Shown here piece by piece: positions 43,290-51,163 of a DNA stretch of 64,000 nt (position 1 is the stretch's first letter; the number at the start of each line of letters is the position of its first letter). The notes below the pieces were generated by a model, which worked only from the letters and a program-made list of their open reading frames with translations, did not search any database and was not told the DNA's origin. Source of the DNA: JANQOH01 sp965214495 (lineage in GTDB: Bacteria; Pseudomonadota; Alphaproteobacteria; UBA7887); contig OZ243958.1 of NCBI GenBank assembly GCA_965214495.1, forward strand, positions 62,001-126,000. Reading direction: 5' to 3'. A program made the translations under genes and the position numbers.

Positions 43290-43715
43290 ATGCTGACGCG
43301 GGACGATCTCCGCATGTTTCTTGCGGTCGTGACCGTGCTTCTCGGCATAGGCGGCCTCGGCCTGTTTCTCGACGGAAACAACAAACGGCTGGGCGTGCGC
43401 ATCGACCGCGTAGAAATCCGTCTGGGCGAACGCATCGACGGCGCCGAAGCCCGTCTCGAGACACGGATAGCCCGTCTAGAGACGCGGATAGATAGTGTCG
43501 AGGCTAATCTGAGCGCGCGGATCGGTGATGTCGAAGCGCGCTTGGGTGCCCGGATCGACGATGTCGAAGAGGGCCTTGGCGCGCGGATCGATCGCCTCGA
43601 GGAAGGACAGGGCGGAATCCGGGAGCGTATGGCACGGTTGGAAGGCGAACTCGGCGCCGTGCTCGCTTTTGCCGACCGCGGAGCGGTAGTTCCCGGGCCG
43701 GAATCCGCGCCTTAG
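43290..43715 (+). CDS. Membrane-anchored coiled-coil protein, intact copy
   Basis: A 141-aa protein of unrecognised function. The short N-terminus MLTRDDLRMF precedes one hydrophobic helix (LAVVTVLLGIGGLGLFL). Residues 35-115 are a run of 11-residue coiled-coil repeats (RLGERIDGAEA, RLETRIARLET, RLGARIDDVEE), followed by RMARLEGELGAVLAFADRG and a short Pro-rich tail. The ATG is preceded by GAGGAC at suitable distance. It could be an oligomeric membrane-tethered scaffold. The nonsense copy lies at 39939 and an older relic at 42389. The number of 11-mer repeats differs between copies. Confidence 0.7.
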   Translation: MLTRDDLRMFLAVVTVLLGIGGLGLFLDGNNKRLGVRIDRVEIRLGERIDGAEARLETRIARLETRIDSVEANLSARIGDVEARLGARIDDVEEGLGARIDRLEEGQGGIRERMARLEGELGAVLAFADRGAVVPGPESAP

Positions 43716-43948
43716 ACAAATCCGCCTCCGCGCACTGTACCGCTTTGCAACGACGCCCCTACGGTGCAGCACGATCCGGCGATGACGCGCGCTCGATTCG
43801 TCACTAGTCCGGCAATGCCCCGGCGTCGTCCGGCGCACCGTGCCGGGCGATCCGGGTTCTTCGCCGCAAGAACGGCTCAGTCTCCGGGCGAATGATCTTC
43901 GTATTTTTTCATGCTAACCAAACGGTCAGTCAAGATCATATCATTCCC

Positions 43949-45043
43949 ATGATTATTATTTCCTCGCAAACCTTTCCGCCGCGATTGGGTGGAATCGAGG
44001 AACTCATGGCGGGTCTTGCCGACCACGTGGGTCGGGAGGGACATCTCGTGCGTGTTCTGGCGGACGGCGGGCGCCGCGCGCGCATCTGGGATGGGGCCTC
44101 TTCCGCGCCGTACGGGACCGAGCGGTTTTCCGGTCCGCGGCCCTTCCGCAAGCGAGCCAAGGCGCGTCGCATTCGGCTCCTCGCCCGACGGAACGAGGTC
44201 AAGGCGTTGTTCGCCGACAGTTGGAAAAGCCTCGAGGCGTTGCGCGGCGGGGCGTTCAGCTTCCCGATCGTTGCCTTCGGCCACGGCAACGAATTCCCGG
44301 CGCGGAAATCGGAACGGCTTCGGCGGGCTCTCTCCGTCGCGGATACGCTGATCTGCGTATCCCGGAACACGCGCGAACATGCAGCGAACATGATGCCGGA
44401 GAATCTTCGCACCGAGATCGTGCGCCCGCCCATATCGTCGCCGATCGAACCGACGATGGAGGACTTTCGCTATGCGGATGGAGTATGGGGCGATGCGCGG
44501 CCTCGCATTCTGGTGCTCGCCAGACTCGTGGGTTTCAAAGGCATCGATCAGGGCATTCGCGCTGTCGCTGCGCTGAAAGCACGATTCCCGAGAATCCTTT
44601 ATGCCGTCGCAGGAAGCGGTGAGGATCGACCGCTTCTGGAGCGGCTTGTCGACGACTCCGGCGCGGCTGGTCATGTACGATTTCTGGGGCCGATCCGCGG
44701 CGGTCGCAAGACCGCATTGCTGCGGAGTGCGGAACTGTTTCTTCATCCCGGCCGGCAGGCCGCCGGACAATTTGAGGGATCGCCGCTCGCGCTGACCGAA
44801 GCGGCCCTGGCGGGATTGCCCGTGGTCGCCGGCAACTGCGGAGGGGTGTCGGAAAAGGTGATCGACGGAGAAACGGGTCTCGTCGTCGATGGAGAAAACC
44901 TGCCTGATATCGTCGACGCGTTGTTTCGAATACTGAAAGATGACAAGCTGCGCATGCAAATGTCAAAGCAGGGAAAGCTTATCGGAGAACGGGATCTGTG
45001 GCCCCGACGAATAGAACATGTCCTCTCGATCGCCGGATTATAG
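43949..45043 (+). CDS. Group 1 (GT4) glycosyltransferase
   Basis: A 364-aa GT-B glycosyltransferase. The N-terminal domain opens MIIISSQTFPPRLGGIEELM (acceptor-side G-G loop) and has AFGHGNEF and TLICVSRNTREHA. The C-terminal domain has ILVLARLVGFKGIDQGIRAV, AVAGSGEDRPLLERLV, and the donor-binding EGSPLALTEAALAGLPVVAG followed by NCGGVSEKV (the E-x7-E motif). It probably builds a surface polysaccharide or glycolipid. The ATG lies in an A/T-rich leader shared with repeat copy A. It is intact here, and fragments of relatives lie at 35410 and 40612. Confidence 0.88.
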   Translation: MIIISSQTFPPRLGGIEELMAGLADHVGREGHLVRVLADGGRRARIWDGASSAPYGTERFSGPRPFRKRAKARRIRLLARRNEVKALFADSWKSLEALRGGAFSFPIVAFGHGNEFPARKSERLRRALSVADTLICVSRNTREHAANMMPENLRTEIVRPPISSPIEPTMEDFRYADGVWGDARPRILVLARLVGFKGIDQGIRAVAALKARFPRILYAVAGSGEDRPLLERLVDDSGAAGHVRFLGPIRGGRKTALLRSAELFLHPGRQAAGQFEGSPLALTEAALAGLPVVAGNCGGVSEKVIDGETGLVVDGENLPDIVDALFRILKDDKLRMQMSKQGKLIGERDLWPRRIEHVLSIAGL

Positions 45044-45143
45044 ACGGGGCGATTCCCGCATGTCTTGTGTCCGAACCGGGGCATCGGCCCGTTTGACCGT
45101 GCCCGACCGGCCCGTAAACTCGCCTGAACGACGGGCGGAGCAC

Positions 45144-46382
45144 ATGAAAGTCGCACAGTACCCGGAGCGGTTGGGTTTCGACGCGGCCCGGTTGCGGCGG
45201 ATCGACGCGTGGATGGCGCGCTACGTCGATGCCGGCAAGCTGCCAGGCGCGGCGACGCTCGTCGCACGACACGGTGAGGTCGTCCACCACGCATGGATCG
45301 GCCGGCGCGATGTCGAGGCAGGCGAGCCGTGGACTCCCGACACCCTCCTGCGCATCTACTCGATGACCAAGCCGGTCACCACTGTCGGGTTGATGATGCT
45401 GTTCGAGGAGGGGCGCTTCCGTCTCGACGATCCGGTGGCCGACTACATTCCCGAGCTCGGCGACCTCGCGGTGCTGCGGTGCGGCGCGCAGAGCATCGAC
45501 GAAGTCGAGCCGCTCACGCGCCCGATCACGATCCATCATCTGCTCACCCACACGGCCGGATTCACCTACGGTTTCAACGGCGGGGTTCTCGGAGCGGCTT
45601 ACGAGGCGGCGCGCATCGGGTTCGGTCCCGGCGGCCGGGGCCTGGAAGCCGAAATACGTCGGCTGGCAACCATGCCGCTCGCCTTCCAGCCCGGCGCGCG
45701 CTGGAACTACGGTGTCTCCACCGATGTGGCGGGCCGGCTCGTCGAAGTATTGTCCGGACAGCCGCTGGACCGCTATCTGAACGAACGGGTGCTGGCGCCG
45801 CTCGACATGAACGACACCGGCTTCGCCTGCCCGGCGGCAAAGCGCGCTCGCCTGGCATCGCTTTACGGGCGGGGCGAGGCAGGCGGCATGGTGCGGATCG
45901 AAAGCGGCGCCGAATCGGCCTTTCTCGACGGCCGAGTCAGAACCTTCTCCGGCGGCGGCGGCCTGATCTCCACCATAGGCGACTATGCGCGCTTTGCGGA
46001 AATGCTGCGTGGCGGTGGCGTTCTCGACCGCACCCGCCTGTTGGGGCCGCGCACCGTGCGCTTCATGACCCGTAATCATCTGCCCGGCGACCTTGCTGCG
46101 ATGGGGCAGCCGGTGTTCGCTGAAATCTCGTTCGCCGGCATCGGTTTCGGGCTCGGCTTCTGGTCGATGCTCGATCCGGCGCGCGCGCAAGTGCCGGGAA
46201 ACCCCGGCGATTATGGCTGGGGCGGGCGCGCAAGCACGGTATTCATGGTCGATCCCGCAGAGGATATGGTGGTACTTTTCCTCACCCAGCTCGCGCCCTC
46301 CAGCACCTATCCGCTGCGCTCGGAACTGCGCGCCCTTGTTCACCAGGCGTTGATCGACGAACCGGGAGGGAGGCTGCCGTGA
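45144..46382 (+). CDS. Beta-lactamase-family serine hydrolase
   Basis: A 412-aa class C-type serine hydrolase (EstB/AmpC fold). The nucleophile motif SMTK lies at residues 73-76, HHLLTHTAGF at 131-140, the tyrosine motif YGVS at 189-192, and a late glycine-rich DYGWGGRASTVF supplies the KTG-equivalent strand. There is no export signal, so a cytosolic esterase or peptidase role is more likely than beta-lactam resistance. ATG 45144 follows CGGAG. Its stop overlaps the next start by 4 nt (GTGA). Parts of it are duplicated upstream as dead fragments. Confidence 0.88.
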   Translation: MKVAQYPERLGFDAARLRRIDAWMARYVDAGKLPGAATLVARHGEVVHHAWIGRRDVEAGEPWTPDTLLRIYSMTKPVTTVGLMMLFEEGRFRLDDPVADYIPELGDLAVLRCGAQSIDEVEPLTRPITIHHLLTHTAGFTYGFNGGVLGAAYEAARIGFGPGGRGLEAEIRRLATMPLAFQPGARWNYGVSTDVAGRLVEVLSGQPLDRYLNERVLAPLDMNDTGFACPAAKRARLASLYGRGEAGGMVRIESGAESAFLDGRVRTFSGGGGLISTIGDYARFAEMLRGGGVLDRTRLLGPRTVRFMTRNHLPGDLAAMGQPVFAEISFAGIGFGLGFWSMLDPARAQVPGNPGDYGWGGRASTVFMVDPAEDMVVLFLTQLAPSSTYPLRSELRALVHQALIDEPGGRLP

Positions 46383-47482
46383 AGCTGTCGTATTTCATGA
46401 TGCCGGTGCATCACAAGGACAAGGACTACCATACCTCTCTGGCCGAAGACATCGAGGCGGTCGAACTCGCCGACAGGCTCGGCTTCGAGGAGGTGTGGGT
46501 CGGCGAGCATCATTGTTCCTCGGTCGAGCCGATCACCTCACCGCTCCTGTTCATGGCGAACCTGATCGCGCGCACCAGACGCATCAAGCTCGCCACCGGG
46601 GTCATCTGCATGTCGCAATATCACCCTGCGCTGATCGCCGGCCATGCCGCGATGTTCGACCATCTTTCGCAGGGACGATTCATCATGGGGATCGGTCCCG
46701 GCGGTCTGCCGCCTGATTTCGAGCTGTTCGGCGTCGCCGACGAAGACCGTGGCGCGATGATGGTCGAATCGATCGACATGATCCTCAAAATCTGGGGGTC
46801 CGATCCACCCTATGACATTCAGGGCAAATACTGGTCGGCGGCGGTCAAGGACTGGGCGCATGACGATATCGGCCTCGGGCGCATGGTCAGGCCCTACCAG
46901 AAGCCGCATCCGCCGATCGCGGTATCGGCGATGAGTCCCCATTCGGGCACCATGCGGCTGGCGGCGGCGCGGGGCTACGATCCGATTTCCGCCAACTTCG
47001 TCGGCGCCTGGTCGGTCAAGTCGCACTGGGAAACCTATGTCGATGAATGCGACAAGCGGAGCCTGCGCCCCGACCCATCGCGCTGGCGTGTCGCGCGCAG
47101 TGTCTTCGTCGCCGACAGCGCGGCCGAAGCGGAGGATTTCGTCAGGCAGCCGGGCGGCAGCTTCGACTACTATTACGACTACCTGTTTCACATCTTCGAC
47201 CGAGCCGGGATGCGCGCGCTGGCGGTGACCGAGCGCGACGCCGATCCCGCTGCTCTCACCAGCGCGGAACTGGTGGACAAACTGGTGATCCGCGGCACGC
47301 CGGCGCAGGTCACGGAACAATTGCTCGCCTTCCGCGACGAGGTCGGCCCGTTCGGCCATCTGGTGATGACGGCGCATGACTGGACCGACAAGCAGGCTCT
47401 GAAGCGCTCGATGGCGTTGATGGCGAGCGAGGTCGTCCCTGCTCTCGACCGCGCTATCAGCCCGGCGGCAGACGGCGCGTAA
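46379..47482 (+). CDS. LLM-class flavin-dependent monooxygenase
   Basis: A 367-aa luciferase-like TIM-barrel. It starts MKLSYFMMPVHHKDKDYHTS. Family segments are ADRLGFEEVWVGEHHCSSVE, RRIKLATGVICMSQYHPALI, FDHLSQGRFIMGIGPGGLPP and PYQKPHPPIAVSAMSPHSGT. The length and EHHCSSVEPITSPL fit the limonene-monooxygenase/alkanal group using FMNH2. The start is GTG 46379 overlapping the hydrolase stop, so the two are co-translated and may share a catabolic pathway. A strong hairpin follows. Confidence 0.88.
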   Translation: MKLSYFMMPVHHKDKDYHTSLAEDIEAVELADRLGFEEVWVGEHHCSSVEPITSPLLFMANLIARTRRIKLATGVICMSQYHPALIAGHAAMFDHLSQGRFIMGIGPGGLPPDFELFGVADEDRGAMMVESIDMILKIWGSDPPYDIQGKYWSAAVKDWAHDDIGLGRMVRPYQKPHPPIAVSAMSPHSGTMRLAAARGYDPISANFVGAWSVKSHWETYVDECDKRSLRPDPSRWRVARSVFVADSAAEAEDFVRQPGGSFDYYYDYLFHIFDRAGMRALAVTERDADPAALTSAELVDKLVIRGTPAQVTEQLLAFRDEVGPFGHLVMTAHDWTDKQALKRSMALMASEVVPALDRAISPAADGA

Positions 47483-47493
47483 GCAAGGGAGCA

Positions 47494-47520
47494 AACCGGT
47501 TGTGTCGCTTACAACCGGTT
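47494..47520. terminator. Bidirectional terminator between convergent genes
   Basis: AACCGGTTGT and ACAACCGGTT form a perfect 10-bp stem with a 7-nt loop, placed 12 nt after the oxidoreductase stop and abutting the HigA-ImmA stop on the other strand. It is the cleanest palindrome in the window and is well placed to end both transcripts. Confidence 0.7.
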
Positions 47521-48614
47521 CATCCGTCCTTATCCAGCCATCGGAGTTTCACCTTCAAGCCGTTCAAATGTGTCCAAGGCAAGATGCGCTCATGCTGGAG
47601 CATTCCAACGACGATCCCTGGCGCAATCCCCTGCCGGTCGGCAAAACTCTGAACGGCGTGCGTGCTGCGCGGACGCGTTGCAGCGAATCCCTTCCAATCG
47701 CGCCGCGGGACGAGAGCGTTTGAAGCCCACTCGTTCGCTTCCGTCTCCAGCTTCGTTGTCGCTCCATTCGGACCGTCAACGAAGGTGTTCTTCTTGCCGT
47801 GCAAAAGAACGTGTGCGGCTTCGTGGAAGAAGCTGAACCAGAGGTGATCGTCGGTCTTGTGGCGCGCGCTCAATTGGATGACTGCCTTTCGAGGCGAAAG
47901 CCACCGCGCAGCACCACTGAGCGAAGTCTCAGGAAGTGGTTTGACTAAAATTACCGCCACACCTGCCAGATTGCTGAGATCTCGTGTTCGTATCAAGGCC
48001 TCATCGATCGGCATCCGTGTGAGAGAGCGGATTTTATGTAGTGCGCGTTTGAATTCTGTTTGGTTATATTCGGCGCATTCTTGACTTTCCGCCTGAAGTT
48101 CTCCGAGGCGAAGCCATGTCGCCACCGCGGCGTCGTTACTCTCGAAGCTCGGCGAATGTCGATAAGCGACGTTTGCAAGTCCATACCTCTCGGTCCACGC
48201 CTCCACCGATGCGACACCGAAGAACGAGAGTAGCCTGGAGACCGCCGCGGCATCCGATTCCGGTTTTCGAAAGCAGCGGCGGCGAACGAGCTCGCTGACG
48301 GGAAAAGCTCTCGACCACTCAGCAGATTCCGCCGCCGCCGCCGCCTCGGTTTCTCGCGCGCGATGCAGTTGGTAAGCGGTCTCCACATCCAGCCAGATGC
48401 TCGCCTCTACACCTAGTACTTTCTCGAACTGAAGCGCTGTATCCGGTTCCACGGGCGCTTTCCCCGCAATGATCTCGCTGATCAGTTTTGGAGAGCGCCC
48501 GCACCGCCGCGCGCACTCAGCCTGTGAGATGCCATGCGTCGCGAGCCGCTCCGCAAGGATCGACCCTGGCGGAACCGCATAGTCCGGCCGGAACTGACTA
48601 CTCATTGTCGACAC
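47520..48614 (-). CDS. HigA-type antitoxin fused to an ImmA/IrrE metallopeptidase
   Basis: A 364-aa two-domain protein. Residues 15-75 form a HigA/XRE helix-turn-helix: GSILAERLATHGISQAECAR, RCGRSPKLISEIIAGKAP and TALQFEKVLGV. The C-terminal part is an ImmA/IrrE-like peptidase with zinc motif FHEAAHVLLHGK (His264, Glu265, His268) and a later acidic ETEANEWASNALVP helix. It follows the toxin gene by 23 nt on the same transcript. Known relatives repress the operon and neutralise the toxin, and some cleave repressors. What the peptidase cuts here is unknown. Confidence 0.85.
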   Translation of the reverse strand: MSTMSSQFRPDYAVPPGSILAERLATHGISQAECARRCGRSPKLISEIIAGKAPVEPDTALQFEKVLGVEASIWLDVETAYQLHRARETEAAAAAESAEWSRAFPVSELVRRRCFRKPESDAAAVSRLLSFFGVASVEAWTERYGLANVAYRHSPSFESNDAAVATWLRLGELQAESQECAEYNQTEFKRALHKIRSLTRMPIDEALIRTRDLSNLAGVAVILVKPLPETSLSGAARWLSPRKAVIQLSARHKTDDHLWFSFFHEAAHVLLHGKKNTFVDGPNGATTKLETEANEWASNALVPRRDWKGFAATRPRSTHAVQSFADRQGIAPGIVVGMLQHERILPWTHLNGLKVKLRWLDKDG

Positions 48615-48637
48615 GTTTCCCTCCCTCCTTAAACTGC

Positions 48638-48973
48638 TCAGTGATAGTCGATCACCTCGATGATCGTGATCGCTGTCACCCGTGTCACATCGATTCCACC
48701 GTCGTTCTTGCGTGGCACCGGCTGGTGATCGGGTTTGAAAACAAGCCGGTATGGATGAACCAGATCGACGGCGAACTGCCCGCCTCTATCGCCTTGAAGC
48801 TGATGCCGGCGTTCCGGCGGGGTCACGGGCACCAGCGCCAGGGCGCGCGCGGCCCTCAACACAGCCATCCTGTTCATGATGGCCGTAGCCATTTGAAGGC
48901 CGTAGATTCTTTGAAGCTCCGTCCTGGAATTGAAAGTCCTCACCAGCTTGCGTTTCCGAAAGGAAATATTCAC
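48638..48973 (-). CDS. higB: HigB/RelE-like toxin
   Basis: A 111-aa RelE-superfamily protein of the HigB 'killer' type. It starts MNISFRKRKLVRTFNSRTEL and has AIMNRMAVLRAARALALVPV, then TPPERRHQLQGDRGGQFAVD and LVHPYRLVFKP. The last two are the strands carrying the catalytic and RNA-binding basic residues of ribosome-dependent mRNA interferases. It ends ITIIEVIDYH, as in most relatives. The start is GTG 48973. It is the first gene of the pair with the HigA-ImmA protein. A palindrome overlaps the promoter region just upstream. Confidence 0.85.
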   Translation of the reverse strand: MNISFRKRKLVRTFNSRTELQRIYGLQMATAIMNRMAVLRAARALALVPVTPPERRHQLQGDRGGQFAVDLVHPYRLVFKPDHQPVPRKNDGGIDVTRVTAITIIEVIDYH

Positions 48974-48987
48974 CGATGCCCCTTATT

Positions 48988-49010
48988 CCGTTACGAAACG
49001 GGTAACAATT
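48988..49010 (-). promoter_or_regulatory. Candidate promoter/operator of the toxin-antitoxin pair
   Basis: On the minus strand TTGTTA and TAAGGG lie 17 nt apart upstream of higB. The palindrome CCGTT-TCGT-AACGG (48988-49001) sits between them. An inverted repeat inside the promoter is where a HigA-type repressor would bind. Boxes are imperfect, so this is a candidate. The surrounding 48974-49122 interval has no gene. Confidence 0.4.
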
Positions 49011-49122
49011 TAGCATGGCCGGCCGTTGGATGCAAGCGGGACAGGGAGTGGGTAGTATCTCGATTCGAAAACTCTCACGGCCCGCCCGGGTTGTGGCCCG
49101 GACTGGCACCGGGGAGAGAGCA

Positions 49123-49857
49123 TCAAGCCGGCCGTGCAGCGCAGACCATGTAGTTGATCGACAGATCGCCGCTGACCGACCAGCGCCGGGCGAGAGGGCG
49201 CCAGCTAAGGCCGACGGCATCCACGGGATACAGGCCGTTCGCCGCGAGATCGCCGATCAGCTCGCCCGGTCGGACGAACTTCGACCATCGATGCGTTCCG
49301 CGCGCCAGCCAGCCCAGCACATACTCCGCGCCCACGACGGCCGTCGCGAACGCCCGAGCGGTGCGGTTCAACGTCGAGGCGATCAGCAGGCCGCCGGGTG
49401 CGACACGGGCAGCCGCTGCGGCCAGGAACGCCTCGCGATCCGCGACGTGCTCGACCACTTCAAGCGCCAGCACGACATCGAACGGCGGCTCCCGAAGATC
49501 CTCGACCGCGCCGGCGCGGTAATCGATGGCAAGACCGAACAGGCGGGCGTGGCGGCGCGCCGCGTCGATGTTGCGCTCAGCGGCGTCGATGCCGGTCACG
49601 CACGCGCCGAGCCGGGTCAACGGTTCGGCGACCAACCCGCCGCCGCACCCGATATCGAGCGCCTGCAAGCCGTCGAGCGGCGCCAAAGCCTGCGGGTCGC
49701 GGTGGAAATGCGTAGTGGCCATGTCGCGGATGAAGCCGCAGCGCGTCGGATTCAGGGCGTGCAGGGGAGCGGCTGAACCGCTCTCGTTCCACCAGTCGCC
49801 GGCGCGCTCGTCGAAGCGGGCGATCTCTTCCGTGTCCACGGTGCGCGGAGCGGTCAT
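49123..49857 (-). CDS. ubiG: Ubiquinone biosynthesis O-methyltransferase
   Basis: A 244-aa SAM methyltransferase that carries out both O-methylations in ubiquinone synthesis. The start TVDTEEIARFDERAGDWWNE is diagnostic, followed by NPTRCGFI, SAM motif ALDIGCGGGLVAEPLTRLGA, VTGIDAAERNIDAARRHA, LALEVVEHVADREAFL and the C-terminal NYMVCAARPA. The length is normal. It diverges from lysC with 85 nt between, an arrangement common in alphaproteobacteria. Confidence 0.94.
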   Translation of the reverse strand: MTAPRTVDTEEIARFDERAGDWWNESGSAAPLHALNPTRCGFIRDMATTHFHRDPQALAPLDGLQALDIGCGGGLVAEPLTRLGACVTGIDAAERNIDAARRHARLFGLAIDYRAGAVEDLREPPFDVVLALEVVEHVADREAFLAAAAARVAPGGLLIASTLNRTARAFATAVVGAEYVLGWLARGTHRWSKFVRPGELIGDLAANGLYPVDAVGLSWRPLARRWSVSGDLSINYMVCAARPA

Positions 49858-49942
49858 GGCGGTAGCCGGCTTGCCGGAAACAAAGTCGGGCCGTTATACC
49901 AAAGCGCGCCGGATCGGGGCGCGCAGGAGTTCGGGGCGATCA

Positions 49943-51163
49943 GTGGCGCGCATCGTGCAGAAGTTCGGCGGCACGTCGATGGGCGGCCTCGACCGGATAC
50001 GAAACGCCGCACGGAGGGTCCGAGCCGCGGTCGGCGCCGGGGACCGCGTCGCGGTTGTGGTTTCGGCAATGGCCGGCGACACCGACCGGCTCGACCGGCT
50101 GACCCGCAAGATGGCGCGCCTGCACGACGCGCGCGAATACGACGTGGTGGTAGCCAGCGGCGAACAGACGAGCGCCGGACTGATGGCGCTCGCACTCCAG
50201 GACCTCGGCGTCCCGGCTCGCTCGTGGCTGGCGTGGCAATTGCCGATCCGCACCGACGGGACTCACGGCAGAGCGCGCATCGAGGGCATCGACACCGGCG
50301 AAATCCGCAGGCGCATGGACGGCGGCGAAGTGGCGGTGGTCGCCGGGTTTCAGGGTGTCAGCCCCCGCCGGCGTCTGACGACGCTCGGACGCGGCGGTTC
50401 GGACGCTTCGGCGGTGGCGCTGGCGTCGGCGCTCGGCGCGCGGCGTTGCGACATCCATACCGACGTGGACGGCGTCTATACCGGCGACCCGCGGATCATT
50501 GCGAAGGCCCGCAAACTCGATAGAATCGCTTATGAGGAAATGCTGGAAATGGCGTCGCTCGGCGCCCGGGTGCTTCAGACTCGGGCGGTCGAGATCGCTA
50601 TGCGCCACCGGGTGACCCTCCGTGTCCTGTCGAGTTTCGCCGACGGGACGGGTACCGCTCTGGTCGATGAGGACGAGATCGTGGAGCAGAACGTCGTCAA
50701 CAGCATCGCCTACTCGCGCGATGAAGCGAAAATCACCCTCGCGCACCTCGCCGACCGTCCCGGCATCGCTGCCGCCGTCTTCGGCCCTCTCGCCGACGCC
50801 GGCGTCAACGTCGATATGATCGTGCAAAGCTCCTCGCACGACGGCAAATGGGCGGATCTGACTTTCACGATCGGCAAGGCGGACATCGATCGCGCGGTGG
50901 ATGCGCTCGATTCGGCGCGGGCGGAACTCGGATATGACAGGTTGCTTGCCGATCCGGACGTGGTGAAGATCTCGGTCATCGGCGTCGGCATGCGCAGCCA
51001 CGCGGGCGTCGCGCAGCGCATGTTCCGCACCCTCTCCGACAAGGGCATCAACATCCAGGCGATCTCGACGTCCGAGATCAAGGTGAGCGTGCTGATCGCC
51101 GAGGAATACACCGAACTCGCCCTGCGCTCGTTGCACACGGCCTACGGTCTTGACGCCGAATGA
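49943..51163 (+). CDS. lysC: Aspartate kinase
   Basis: A 406-aa monofunctional aspartokinase, the first enzyme of the Lys/Thr/Met pathway. The kinase domain has IVQKFGGTSMG, TLGRGGSDASAVALASALGA and DIHTDVDGVYTGDPRI. Two ACT regulatory domains follow after about residue 265 (ITLAHLADRPGIAAAVFGPL; ISVIGVGMRSHAGVAQRMFR), ending with the usual SEIKVSVLI. The start is GTG 49943, the only start giving the canonical N-terminus. It heads a unit with the nitronate monooxygenase-like gene and ptsP. Confidence 0.95.
   Translation: MARIVQKFGGTSMGGLDRIRNAARRVRAAVGAGDRVAVVVSAMAGDTDRLDRLTRKMARLHDAREYDVVVASGEQTSAGLMALALQDLGVPARSWLAWQLPIRTDGTHGRARIEGIDTGEIRRRMDGGEVAVVAGFQGVSPRRRLTTLGRGGSDASAVALASALGARRCDIHTDVDGVYTGDPRIIAKARKLDRIAYEEMLEMASLGARVLQTRAVEIAMRHRVTLRVLSSFADGTGTALVDEDEIVEQNVVNSIAYSRDEAKITLAHLADRPGIAAAVFGPLADAGVNVDMIVQSSSHDGKWADLTFTIGKADIDRAVDALDSARAELGYDRLLADPDVVKISVIGVGMRSHAGVAQRMFRTLSDKGINIQAISTSEIKVSVLIAEEYTELALRSLHTAYGLDAE

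Larger units (their letters stand above)
42837..43966 (+). repeat. Long direct repeat, copy B (about 1.13 kb)
   Basis: This is the partner of 39472-40625. Its left end is fused to a serine-hydrolase fragment. Its right end continues into the intact glycosyltransferase, so B keeps the ancestral right-hand context. The two non-coding spacers inside the repeat (43000-43289 and 43716-43948) are as similar between copies as the coding parts, which argues for fairly recent duplication. I see no separate gene in them. Confidence 0.85.
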
